Source of the DNA: Pseudomonadota bacterium
Lineage (GTDB): Bacteria; Myxococcota_A; UBA796; SXON01
Length of the DNA stretch: 64,000 nt
Assembly (NCBI GenBank): GCA_030685065.1
Contig: JAUXQH010000054.1
Span: forward strand, 56,280-120,279
Direction of reading: 5' to 3'
A model generated the notes under the pieces. The model ran no database searches. It worked only from the letters and a program-made list of their open reading frames with translations, and was not told where the DNA came from. Positions 52,472 to 60,479 of the stretch are shown here, in pieces. The translations under genes and the position numbers were made by a program. Position 1 is the first letter of the stretch. Every line of letters starts with the position of its first letter.

Positions 52472-53446
52472 CTACTGGAGGGAAGCCGCGGGGACGACCC
52501 GGTTGCGTCCTGCGGCCTTCGCCGCGTACAACGCCCGATCCGCGCGGTTGATCCACTCCTTCACGCTCTCGCCGGGCCGAACGCCCGCCACCCCGATCGA
52601 GGCGGTGACCTCGAGGCCCGGGTTGGTGCGCGCCCAGTCGTGCAGCTCGATCGAGCGTCGCACCCGCTCGGCGACCTCCATCGCGGTGGCCTCGCCGGTG
52701 CCGTGCAGGAGCATCAGGAGCTCTTCGCCGCCGTAGCGGACACATGCGTCCGACTCGCGCACGCCGACCATCAGGAGGCGCGCCACGCCGACCAGCACGT
52801 CATCCCCGACCTGGTGGCCGAAGCGGTCGTTCACGGACTTGAAATTGTCGATGTCCACGAACAGGCAGGCGTAGTCGAGGCCGGCGCGCGTGGTCTCGTC
52901 GACCTGGGTGGGCAGCTCCTCGTCGAGCCAGCCGCGGTTCAACAGGCCGGTGAGGGGATCCCGATTGTTGGCCTCGAGGCGGTCGAGGACGGTCTGGAGG
53001 TGCTCCACCTCCATCAGGCTCAGCAGATCGAGGCGCAGCGCCACCGCGCCGATCTCGAGGTGGTCCCCCGGGCGGATCTCCGCGGTCTCCACCGGCTGTC
53101 CGTTGACGGCGGTGCCGTTGGTCGAGCCGAGATCCTGGACGAAAACCCGCCCGTCCTCCGAGCACGTGATGCGGGCGTGGCGGCGGGAGACGGACGCGTC
53201 GGTGAGCACCAGCGCGCCGCCCTCGTCGCGGCCGATCGTCACGTCGTCCACGTGCTGGAAGGTGACGAATCGCAGCATGTCGCGCCCCGCCACGACGCGA
53301 AGCGTGAGCACGACGATCTTGCGGTCGGGCCCGTGGCGGCGCACCAACACCTTTCGCGTGTTCTCGTCGCCTGGAAGCGAGGAGATCCGCTGCAAGCCGA
53401 GCACGGGGGGCGCGGAGTTTCTGGCGTCGTCGCGCTTCGAGCCCAT
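52472..53446 (-). CDS. FHA-GGDEF diguanylate cyclase
   Basis: A 324-residue soluble protein. The N-terminal FHA domain (residues 60-140: TIGRDEGGALVLTDASVSRRHA, split as TIGRDEGGALV and SVSRRHARI, then GSTNGTAVNG) is canonical for phospho-threonine binding. The GGDEF domain (160-320) has RDPLTGLLNRGWL, FVDIDNFKSVNDRFGHQVGD and the active-site YGGEELLML. It should make c-di-GMP, gated by binding of a phosphorylated partner. It is 71 nt upstream of the FHA/PP2C/RodA-PBP run and is the likely first gene of it. No I-site RxxD is obvious before GGEEL. Confidence 0.9.
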   Translation of the reverse strand: MGSKRDDARNSAPPVLGLQRISSLPGDENTRKVLVRRHGPDRKIVVLTLRVVAGRDMLRFVTFQHVDDVTIGRDEGGALVLTDASVSRRHARITCSEDGRVFVQDLGSTNGTAVNGQPVETAEIRPGDHLEIGAVALRLDLLSLMEVEHLQTVLDRLEANNRDPLTGLLNRGWLDEELPTQVDETTRAGLDYACLFVDIDNFKSVNDRFGHQVGDDVLVGVARLLMVGVRESDACVRYGGEELLMLLHGTGEATAMEVAERVRRSIELHDWARTNPGLEVTASIGVAGVRPGESVKEWINRADRALYAAKAAGRNRVVPAASLQ

Positions 53447-53520
53447 CCGTTATTGCCGTCGCAGATAGGTGGACCGATAGCGTCCCCGTCAAGGATTTTC
53501 AAGTCCGCGCGACGCATGGC

Positions 53521-56500
53521 CTACCGGGGCTTCGGTCGGTCCTCGGGGCGCGGCGGCTTGCCCGCGCCCTGGCCGCGCGGGCGGTCGGACGGGCCCGTCG
53601 TATCCGCGGGGCGCACAGCGGCGCCGGTGCCCCCCTTGCGGATCTGGAACACGACGCGACGGTTGGCCTCGCGGGCCTCCTCGCTGATGCCCGGCTGGAG
53701 CGGGTCGGACTCGCCGTAGCCCTTCGCCAGCAGGCGGGCGGCCTCGACGCCGGCGGTGACCAGGTAGTCCCGCACGGCGCCGGCGCGGCGATCGGAGAGG
53801 CCGAGGTTGTACTCGTCCGTGCCCTGGTCGTCGGTGTGGCCCTGCACCTCGATCAGCGTGATCTCCGGGTGGTTCATCAGGATCGCCGTCACCTCGTCGA
53901 GGATCCGGAAGCTCTCGGCCTTGATCGTCGCGCTGTCGAACTCGAAGAACACCTTGTCGAGGATCTCGACGCGGTCGTCCCTCACGACGGCGCGGGCCTT
54001 CTTCAGCACGACCGACACCTTGCTCGGCTCCTCCTTGAGGATCGTCGACTTCACGCGCTCGGCCTGGTAGCCCTCGGCCCATACGGAGACCTCGACCGCG
54101 CCGAGCGGGAGGCGCTCTTCCCCGACGCCGTCGGGGCCGGTCGTGAACTTCTTGCCGCCGCCGAGCACGGTCACCAGCGCCGACACCGGCAGCCCCTGCT
54201 CGTTCTCGGCGAGCACGATGAGCCGCCCGCCGGCGATGATCGGGTCGAGCGTGAAGGTGTGCTCGAAGCGATCGGCGTCGGGTACCTCCATCACGGCCGT
54301 CTCGTCGTCGAAGTTGTCGGCGAGCGCGATCACCTTGTACTTTCCGGGCGGCAAGGAGCGCGTCATCTCGCCGCTGCCGAGCACGTAGCGGCCGGACTCG
54401 GGGCCGGACACGAGCTCGACCGAGGCGTTGGCCACGCGCTGACCGCGCGGGTCGATGACCTGGATGCGCGTGGGGGTCAGGCCCGCGTCGGGGCAGCCGT
54501 CGTCGTCGTTGCGGCCGTTCCGATCCTCGGGCTGGCCGGGGCAGAGATCCTTGGCGTCCTCGATGCCGTCCCCGTCGCGGTCGGGGCCCTTCGTCGTGGT
54601 CACGACGTCGGCCTCGCGCCTGATGACCGGAACCCACGCGAGGCCGGCCACCGCGCGAAAGTCGGGGGCGCCGACGCCGGAGGTGAGGCCGGTGCCGAAC
54701 GCGCCGGTGAGGACGATCTCGGCCCGCGGGTAGTACTTCACGCCCGCCCGCCACTCCATCGGCGCCGCGCCCAGCGCGTCGAGCCCCGTGAACGAGACCT
54801 CGCCGTCGATCTCGGCGAAGGCGTCGAGCTCCTCGACCACGGGCACGCCCGCGCCGACGCCCCAGAACAGGCGGGTGCCCCATTGGAGCGTGGGGAGTAG
54901 CTCGGCGGGGGGCCCGCTCCGGACGCCGACGTTCGCGGAGAGGATGCCGCGCTTGCGCCCCGCGGTCGCGATGATGCGCCCGCCGAAGGTCGGGCCCGTG
55001 TCTCCGAGCCACGCGGCCTCGTTGCCCGTTGGGACGCCGAGATCGACGGCGGCGCCGACGCCGAACCCGGTCTTCGCGCGGTCGACGAGGGTGGCTTTCA
55101 GATCGAACCGCAGGTCACCCGGGCTGAAGCCGCCCGATCCGAGGTCGCTGCCGGCGGCGAGGTGCAGGGGCATGTCGACGGCGAGGCGGAACCGCGAGAG
55201 CGTGAAGAACGCAGCGAGGTTGGCGGTCGCCACGTCTCCGGTGAGGCGGGTCTCGCCCTGGCCGTCATCGAAGCGGTACACGAGGGGATCGGCCGCGTAG
55301 TTGAACCAGAAGCCCCCGCCGAGCCCCGGGCCCGGGACGGAGGCGTCCTCGACCGAGAGGAGCGAGCGGCCGTCCGCCACGGGGCGGAAGCGCTGGGCGT
55401 TGAACTCGTCCTGCGCGAACGCGGTCCCGACGCTTCCGAGGGCGGTGCCCCCGATGGCGGCGGCAGCCACGACCGTGCGGCGGCGGCGGCGCATCACGCC
55501 GGCGAGGGCCAGCAGGGCGGGGAAGAGGGCGACGCGCGGATCGACGACGGAGCAGGCGCCGCCGGCGTACTGCCCGCAGTCGAGGTAGGCGTCCCCCGAG
55601 TTGCAGGCCGGCTCCCCGCCGGTGTCGTCGGGCGCAGCGCTGTCGCACCCGTCGGGATCGAGCTCGGCGTCGAGGATGTCGGGGAGGTCGTCGCAGTCGG
55701 CGTCGTCCTCGCAGGACTCGTCGCCGTCGGGAATGCCGTCCCCATCGGTGTCCGGGAGGGTGGGATCGGAGGCGCAGTCCTCCTCGGCCTGGTTGGAGAG
55801 GCCGTCGCCGTCCGTGTCGGCGCACGGGCCGTCGGTGGGATCCGAGTCCTGGTAGTTCGGGATGCCGTCGCAGTCGTCGTCGGCCGTGCCCTCGTCGATG
55901 TCGGGGATGCCGTCGCCGTCGGAGTCCGTGTCCTCGTTGTCGGGCAGGCCGTCCCCGTCGGTGTCGTCGCCACCCTCGACCTCGGTGGGGATGCCGTCGT
56001 CGTCATCGTCGTCGTCGCAGAAGTCGGGCAGGCCGTCCCCGTCGGAGTCGCCGAGGCCCTCGACCACGTCGGGGATGCCGTCGCCGTCCTGATCGTCCGC
56101 CGTGCCGTCGAGGGGGCACTCGAGCTCGGTCCCGTCGGGGATGCCGTCGAGGTCGAGGTCGACGTCGTCCGACGGATCGTTCGGATCCGTCTCCCACGGG
56201 TCGATGAACCCGTCGCTGTCGGGGTCTTCGAGCCCGTCCGCCAGCGAGCCGCCGTCCGTGTCGATGGAGAGGGGGTTGGTGGTGGTGGTCGGATCCGAGT
56301 CGGGGGTGAAGCAGCCGGCGGTGGTGTCGGTGTCCGCCAGGGGGGTGGTCACGCCGCGCTCGAGCCCGTCGGAGAGGCCGTCCCCGTCGGAGTCGCACGC
56401 AAGGGGGTCGGTGGTCAGGTCGACCTCTTCTCCGTCCCCGAGGCCGTCGTCGTCCGAGTCACCGTCCGTCGGGTCGGTGCCGATGACGCCCTCTTCGGGG

Positions 56501-57243
56501 TCGGTCAGGCCGTCCCCGTCCTGGTCGATGCCGATGGCGTCCGTCGTGTGGTCGGGCATGGCGCCGGGGCCCGCGCCGTCGTCGTTCCCGGCGATGTCGT
56601 TGTCGAGCGAGACCACGAGCGGGAGGTGCTCGGTGATGATGACGACGCCGAAGGTCGCGTCGAGCGCGTTGCCGGTCACCAGGTCGAGGGTCGCCCGGTC
56701 GAACTGCATGTCGATGAAGTAGTCGGCGGCGCTCGAGATGGTCGTGCCGGCGTCGAGGACCCGCACCAGGTCATCCCCGACGGGGTCGAGCCAGGTCTCC
56801 GGGAAGGCCTCCGCCTGGTCGTAGGGGCCCTGCCCCGAGTCCAGCGTGTTCTCCCCGAGCCAGAGGGTGCCCGGACCGGTGAGCCCGAGCATGTACTCGT
56901 AGGTGGTCGGCTCGCCGTCGGTGTCGAGCAGGAAGCCCCAGCCGCTCGACCGGAGGGTGGCGGAGGAGGGGGTGAGCCGCGGATCCTCGTTCACCCGCAT
57001 TCGCACGTAGAAGGCCAGGTCGTCCGCGTACCAATAGGCTACCGGCGCGACGAGCGTGGCGTCCCCCACCAGGTCGACGCTGCCGTCGGCGCCGTCACCG
57101 TGGACATGGTCGAGCGGCACGTCGTACAGATCGACCCCGCCCTTCTGGAACGCGAGCCAGGCATCGTCCGCGGGCCAGGCGGCGAGGGCACGGAAGGGGA
57201 TGAACAGGCCGATTGCAAGCGGCAGGAGGCGTGCGTGTTTCAT
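53521..57243 (-). CDS. Thrombospondin-3-repeat protein fused in frame to an OmpA-family protein
   Basis: A 1240-residue fusion. The ATG at 57243 (GAGAAGGG site) gives signal MKHARLLPLAIGLFIPFRALA. Residues 25-235 are a beta domain; 240-560 are TSP3-type calcium repeats (DTDGDGIPD, DADCDDLPD); 564-589 is a MYXO-CTERM-like tail (Cys564, hydrophobic stretch, RRRRR). The frame then continues from Met584 as a second signal peptide (TVVAAAAIGGTALGSVGTAFA), a beta-barrel-like region (610-940), one TSP3 unit (DRDGDGIEDAKDLCPG), and a C-terminal OmpA domain (FFEFDSATI, VQGHTDDQGTDEYNLGLSDRRA). Two genes may have merged, or Met584 may be a second start. Confidence 0.85.
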   Translation of the reverse strand: MKHARLLPLAIGLFIPFRALAAWPADDAWLAFQKGGVDLYDVPLDHVHGDGADGSVDLVGDATLVAPVAYWYADDLAFYVRMRVNEDPRLTPSSATLRSSGWGFLLDTDGEPTTYEYMLGLTGPGTLWLGENTLDSGQGPYDQAEAFPETWLDPVGDDLVRVLDAGTTISSAADYFIDMQFDRATLDLVTGNALDATFGVVIITEHLPLVVSLDNDIAGNDDGAGPGAMPDHTTDAIGIDQDGDGLTDPEEGVIGTDPTDGDSDDDGLGDGEEVDLTTDPLACDSDGDGLSDGLERGVTTPLADTDTTAGCFTPDSDPTTTTNPLSIDTDGGSLADGLEDPDSDGFIDPWETDPNDPSDDVDLDLDGIPDGTELECPLDGTADDQDGDGIPDVVEGLGDSDGDGLPDFCDDDDDDDGIPTEVEGGDDTDGDGLPDNEDTDSDGDGIPDIDEGTADDDCDGIPNYQDSDPTDGPCADTDGDGLSNQAEEDCASDPTLPDTDGDGIPDGDESCEDDADCDDLPDILDAELDPDGCDSAAPDDTGGEPACNSGDAYLDCGQYAGGACSVVDPRVALFPALLALAGVMRRRRRTVVAAAAIGGTALGSVGTAFAQDEFNAQRFRPVADGRSLLSVEDASVPGPGLGGGFWFNYAADPLVYRFDDGQGETRLTGDVATANLAAFFTLSRFRLAVDMPLHLAAGSDLGSGGFSPGDLRFDLKATLVDRAKTGFGVGAAVDLGVPTGNEAAWLGDTGPTFGGRIIATAGRKRGILSANVGVRSGPPAELLPTLQWGTRLFWGVGAGVPVVEELDAFAEIDGEVSFTGLDALGAAPMEWRAGVKYYPRAEIVLTGAFGTGLTSGVGAPDFRAVAGLAWVPVIRREADVVTTTKGPDRDGDGIEDAKDLCPGQPEDRNGRNDDDGCPDAGLTPTRIQVIDPRGQRVANASVELVSGPESGRYVLGSGEMTRSLPPGKYKVIALADNFDDETAVMEVPDADRFEHTFTLDPIIAGGRLIVLAENEQGLPVSALVTVLGGGKKFTTGPDGVGEERLPLGAVEVSVWAEGYQAERVKSTILKEEPSKVSVVLKKARAVVRDDRVEILDKVFFEFDSATIKAESFRILDEVTAILMNHPEITLIEVQGHTDDQGTDEYNLGLSDRRAGAVRDYLVTAGVEAARLLAKGYGESDPLQPGISEEAREANRRVVFQIRKGGTGAAVRPADTTGPSDRPRGQGAGKPPRPEDRPKPR
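55414..55554 (-). other. Junction: sorting tail overlapping a second signal peptide
   Basis: On the minus strand this stretch encodes Cys564, a hydrophobic helix, Met-Arg5 and then a signal-peptide core ending GTAFA before QDEF. The same arginine cluster closes a MYXO-CTERM-like tail and would form the basic start of a Sec signal peptide if translation began at Met584 (55494). No clear ribosome site precedes that ATG. Confidence 0.7.
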
Positions 57244-57356
57244 CCCTTCTCCGAACGATGGTGTTGACGGCGCAAGCCTACCGGGCAGGCACCCGCATGT
57301 CCACTGCCTTCCCGGGGAGCGTACCCCGGGTGGGCTGGCGTCGGCCGGGGTGCGGT

Positions 57357-58259
57357 TTACCAAGTAGCGTCGGGAGTGGAGGGTGTGCGGGCACCGCCGT
57401 CCGGGCACCCGTCGGCGTCGTTGCCGCCGTCGAAGTCCTCTCGTTGTTCGGGGCACGCGTCCACGCTGTCGGCCACGCGATCATTGTCGCGATCCGGCCC
57501 GTCCGTGCGCGGGCGGCGCGGCTTCGGCTTCGGGATCCAGACAGCGCCCACTGAAAGCGTGGGGAAAGGCGAGGCCGGGCTCCCCGCGACCGCGACGGTC
57601 AGGACCAGGGGCCGGACCGGGGCGAGGTGGAGACCCACGCGTGCGCCCATCCAGGCGGGGGCACCCAGGGACGGGCGAGGGAGCTGGAGCGCGACCGGGG
57701 CCACCCCCTCGATCTCCGCGAAGGCGCCGAGCGGCCCGGTGAGCGGGAGGGCGCCGCCGACGGCCCAGGTGAAGGCCTCGAGGGGAACACCGAGGGTCGC
57801 GCCGAGATTGACCGCGACGACCGTCTCTTTCTTGCCTACGCCCAGCGTGAGGCGCGCGTTCGTCGACCGGTCGCCGCCCGTGACGAAGGGGAAGGGGAGG
57901 TCGATGGCCGCTCCGACGCCGAGGCCGCCCCGCCGACGGTCGGCGAGCACGAAGCGGCCGTCGATTCGGGGGGGCAGCCCGACGATGCGGTCGGCGCCGA
58001 TCTCGGTGGGAAGCACGATCGCCACCCGGAGCGGACGCACGGTCCACGCGACGACTCCGGTCGCGTCCATCGAGGACGTGACGGCGCCCAGGCGTCGCCC
58101 GTTCGCGAAGAACCCGCCGCCCGGACCGTTCCCCTCGAACGCGGGGTCGATGACGGTGTGGAGGGCACGCCCGTCCGGCGAGGGAGCGGCGTCGGCGTTG
58201 GCGGCGGCCTCGGCGCCAGCAATCCACACTGCGGCGGTAGCGAGCCACATCGAGATCAT
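57357..58259 (-). CDS. Shorter paralogue of the OmpA fusion's barrel region, without the OmpA domain
   Basis: A 300-residue exported protein. The signal peptide is MISMWLATAAVWIAGAEA; an upstream GTG at 58316 could add 19 residues. The body (ALHTVIDPAFEGNGPGGGFF, GLGVGAAIDLPFP, GAFAEIEG, TLSVGAVWIPK) parallels the region after the second signal peptide of the neighbouring fusion (GPGLGGGFWFNY, GFGVGAAVDLGVP, DAFAEIDG, AGLAWVPVI). It ends with one TSP3-type unit (DRDNDRVADSVDACPEQ) exactly where the fusion goes on to its OmpA domain. Probably an outer-membrane barrel protein that cannot bind peptidoglycan. Confidence 0.75.
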   Translation of the reverse strand: MISMWLATAAVWIAGAEAAANADAAPSPDGRALHTVIDPAFEGNGPGGGFFANGRRLGAVTSSMDATGVVAWTVRPLRVAIVLPTEIGADRIVGLPPRIDGRFVLADRRRGGLGVGAAIDLPFPFVTGGDRSTNARLTLGVGKKETVVAVNLGATLGVPLEAFTWAVGGALPLTGPLGAFAEIEGVAPVALQLPRPSLGAPAWMGARVGLHLAPVRPLVLTVAVAGSPASPFPTLSVGAVWIPKPKPRRPRTDGPDRDNDRVADSVDACPEQREDFDGGNDADGCPDGGARTPSTPDATW

Positions 58260-58373
58260 GTTTCTCGAACCTTTGGATTTCCGAAATAGCTTGAGCACCG
58301 CGCGGCGGAGGTCCACTTGTCTTTCGATGAACCCGGGATCGGCCGCGGTCGGGCAGACGCGCTACACGACCGC

Positions 58374-59105
58374 ATGCCCCGCGACCGAAATCCCCCCGAC
58401 GGCAAGCCCGCCGATCTTCGACCCGCCGCCACGGTCATCCTCCTCCGCGACACGCCCGACGGTCCGGAGGTGTGGATGATGGAGCGCAACCGCGCGGTCG
58501 GCTTCATGGGCGCCGCCTGGGTGTTCCCGGGTGGTCGTGTCGACCCGGAAGACGCCACGCGGGCCGTGCGGCTCACGCGGGAGGACGGCATTCCGAGCCA
58601 CTTCCGGGCTGCCGCCGCCAGGGAGCTCGAGGAGGAGGCCGGCGTACGCCTCGGGGACGCGGAGGCCTACCACCTGGACGGGCTGGTGCCCTGGTCGCAC
58701 TGGATCACCCCGGAGATCGAGCCCCGGCGCTACGACACCTGGTTCTTCGTGGCCGCGCTCCCGTCCGGGGCGGAGGCCCGCATCGACGGGCAGGAGGCGG
58801 TGGCGGGCGCATGGCTCCGCCCCGCTGACGCCCTCACGCGCGCCGAGGCCGGAACGCTGCCGCTCGCGCCCCCCACGCTCCGCACGCTCGTCGAGCTGTT
58901 GCCCTATGCCGACGTGGCGGCGGCGCTGGCGGCGCGGCGCCCGCTCCCACCGATCTGCCCCCGCTTCGTCAAGATCGACGACCTGAGCTCCGCGGACGCG
59001 AGCGTGTGGGTGCTCCTCCCCGGCGATCCGGACTACCCCTCCGACGAGCCGGTCGACCCGCCGACGCGGTTCCCGTTCGCCGTGGGCCGGTGGTGGGCGC
59101 GGTGA
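58374..59105 (+). CDS. Nudix hydrolase
   Basis: A 243-residue protein. The Nudix core shows ATVILLRDTPDGPEVWMMERN, WVFPGGRVDPED and, after an insertion of about 20 residues, the helix RELEEEAGVRLG with the metal-binding REXXEE. This split arrangement is typical of the NUDT7/NUDT19-like CoA diphosphatase group, though the substrate is not proven. I chose ATG 58374, just before the conserved start; the frame is open to 58317, next to a divergent gene. It overlaps the protease gene by 4 nt. Confidence 0.85.
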   Translation: MPRDRNPPDGKPADLRPAATVILLRDTPDGPEVWMMERNRAVGFMGAAWVFPGGRVDPEDATRAVRLTREDGIPSHFRAAAARELEEEAGVRLGDAEAYHLDGLVPWSHWITPEIEPRRYDTWFFVAALPSGAEARIDGQEAVAGAWLRPADALTRAEAGTLPLAPPTLRTLVELLPYADVAAALAARRPLPPICPRFVKIDDLSSADASVWVLLPGDPDYPSDEPVDPPTRFPFAVGRWWAR

Positions 59106-60448
59106 CGCGGAGCGCCGCCCGTTTCGTGGGCTTCGCCGGGCTCCTTGGCTCTGCCGGGCTCATCGGCACGGCCTCCGCGCGGCCGAGTTCCGTGTATTGG
59201 GAGGAGGGGCGCCGCACCGACGTGCTCTACGTGGAGCTCCACGCGCCGGCCCCCCGCGAGCGTGCCCGCTGGGCCAAAGACGTCGACTGGCACGATCTCG
59301 ACGCGCTGATCGGCCCCGCCCGGGTCCGCCCCGTCGCCGCCTCGCTCCCCCGCTTCCTGCGGGTCGACGCGCCGGACGCCGAGCTGCTCGGCACCGAGCT
59401 CCTCTCCGATCCGCGCGTGGCCGACGTTTGGCTCGGCTATTCCCCGATGCCGCCGCCCGCCGACATCGATCCGATCACGCCGGACCTCCGGGGGGACCAG
59501 GACTGGCTCGACGCGTTCCCCGGCCTCGGCTTCGCGGAGGCGGCGCGCTGGCCGGGCGGCCGGGGGGAGAACGTCACCATCGCGGACATCGAGTACGGCT
59601 GGGACGAGGAGCACGAGGATCTCGAGGCTGCCCTCGGCGCGGACGCGTGGGGCGAAAATCAGCACTTGTACCTGTACCATGGCAATTCCGTGCTCGGGCA
59701 GCTCGTGGGCGGGGTGAACGGATACGGAATCGATGGAGCCGCACCGAGCGTCGAGCCGCTCGTGATCTCGCCCTTCACGGAGGAGGGCGCGTACGACATC
59801 GCCGCCGCCATCGCCGGGGCCACCGAGCTGCTCCGCGCTGGCGACGTGCTGCTCATCGAACAGCAGTCCTACGCCAATGGCGCCTACTGCCCCGTCAGCG
59901 TGGATCCCGCCGTGTTCGCCGCCATCGAGGCGGCGGTCGCGGCGGGCATCGTGGTCGTCGAGCCCGGCGGAAACGGAGCCCAGGATCTGGACCACGCCGC
60001 GTGGGAAGGATGGTTCGACCGCTCCCACGACTCGGGCGCCATCCTGGTCGGCGGCGGCGCCTCCCCCGGGAGCGGGTTCGAGGCACGGAGCTGGTTCCCG
60101 GGCGGCTCGTCCCACGGCGCGCGGCTCGACGTGCAGGCCTGGTACGACGGCATCGTGACGGCCACCTCCGGAGAGTACGGCACCGCGCTGGCCGACCTGT
60201 ACTACCCGAACGAAGACGCCCGCCAGGCCTACACCCGAACCTTCGGCGGCACCTCGGGGGCCTCGCCGATGATCGCGGCGATCGCCGCCATCGCGCAGTC
60301 CATCGCCATCGAGCTCACGGGAGAGCCGTGGACGCCCGCGGAGCTCCGCGCGGCGCTCATCGCGACAGGGACCCCGCAAGCGGGGGCGGCCATCATCGGC
60401 CCGCAGCCGGATTTGCGACGCTTGCTCCGCACCTATTTTCAGCCGTAG
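59102..60448 (+). CDS. Subtilisin-family (S8) serine protease
   Basis: A 448-residue exported protease. The GTG at 59102 overlaps the Nudix stop (GTGA) and gives a signal peptide (FVGFAGLLGSAGLIGTASA). An I9-like propeptide region spans about 35-115. The catalytic triad is visible: Asp162 in IADIEYGWD, His193 in YHGNSVLGQ, Ser385 in GGTSGASPM, with oxyanion Asn291 in PGGNG. Motifs around Asp and His are unusual (IEYGWD for DTG, HGNSV for HGTHV), as in other divergent S8 proteases. Likely secreted or periplasmic; substrate unknown. Confidence 0.88.
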   Translation: MTRSAARFVGFAGLLGSAGLIGTASARPSSVYWEEGRRTDVLYVELHAPAPRERARWAKDVDWHDLDALIGPARVRPVAASLPRFLRVDAPDAELLGTELLSDPRVADVWLGYSPMPPPADIDPITPDLRGDQDWLDAFPGLGFAEAARWPGGRGENVTIADIEYGWDEEHEDLEAALGADAWGENQHLYLYHGNSVLGQLVGGVNGYGIDGAAPSVEPLVISPFTEEGAYDIAAAIAGATELLRAGDVLLIEQQSYANGAYCPVSVDPAVFAAIEAAVAAGIVVVEPGGNGAQDLDHAAWEGWFDRSHDSGAILVGGGASPGSGFEARSWFPGGSSHGARLDVQAWYDGIVTATSGEYGTALADLYYPNEDARQAYTRTFGGTSGASPMIAAIAAIAQSIAIELTGEPWTPAELRAALIATGTPQAGAAIIGPQPDLRRLLRTYFQP

Positions 60449-60458
60449 CCGATCGGGG

Positions 60459-60479
60459 CGCGAGGCTCACCTCCTCGCG
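60459..60479. terminator. Inverted repeat between convergent genes
   Basis: CGCGAGG-ctcacct-CCTCGCG (7-bp stem, 7-nt loop) sits in the 18-bp gap between the protease stop and the stop of the PilZ-like gene, partly inside the latter. No T-run, so a weak call. Confidence 0.3.

Noticed and set aside
55162..57267. A 701-codon plus-strand open frame over the TSP3 repeats
   Set aside because: The reverse complement of the Asp/Gly repeats gives Val/Gly/Arg periodicity; no signal peptide or domain.
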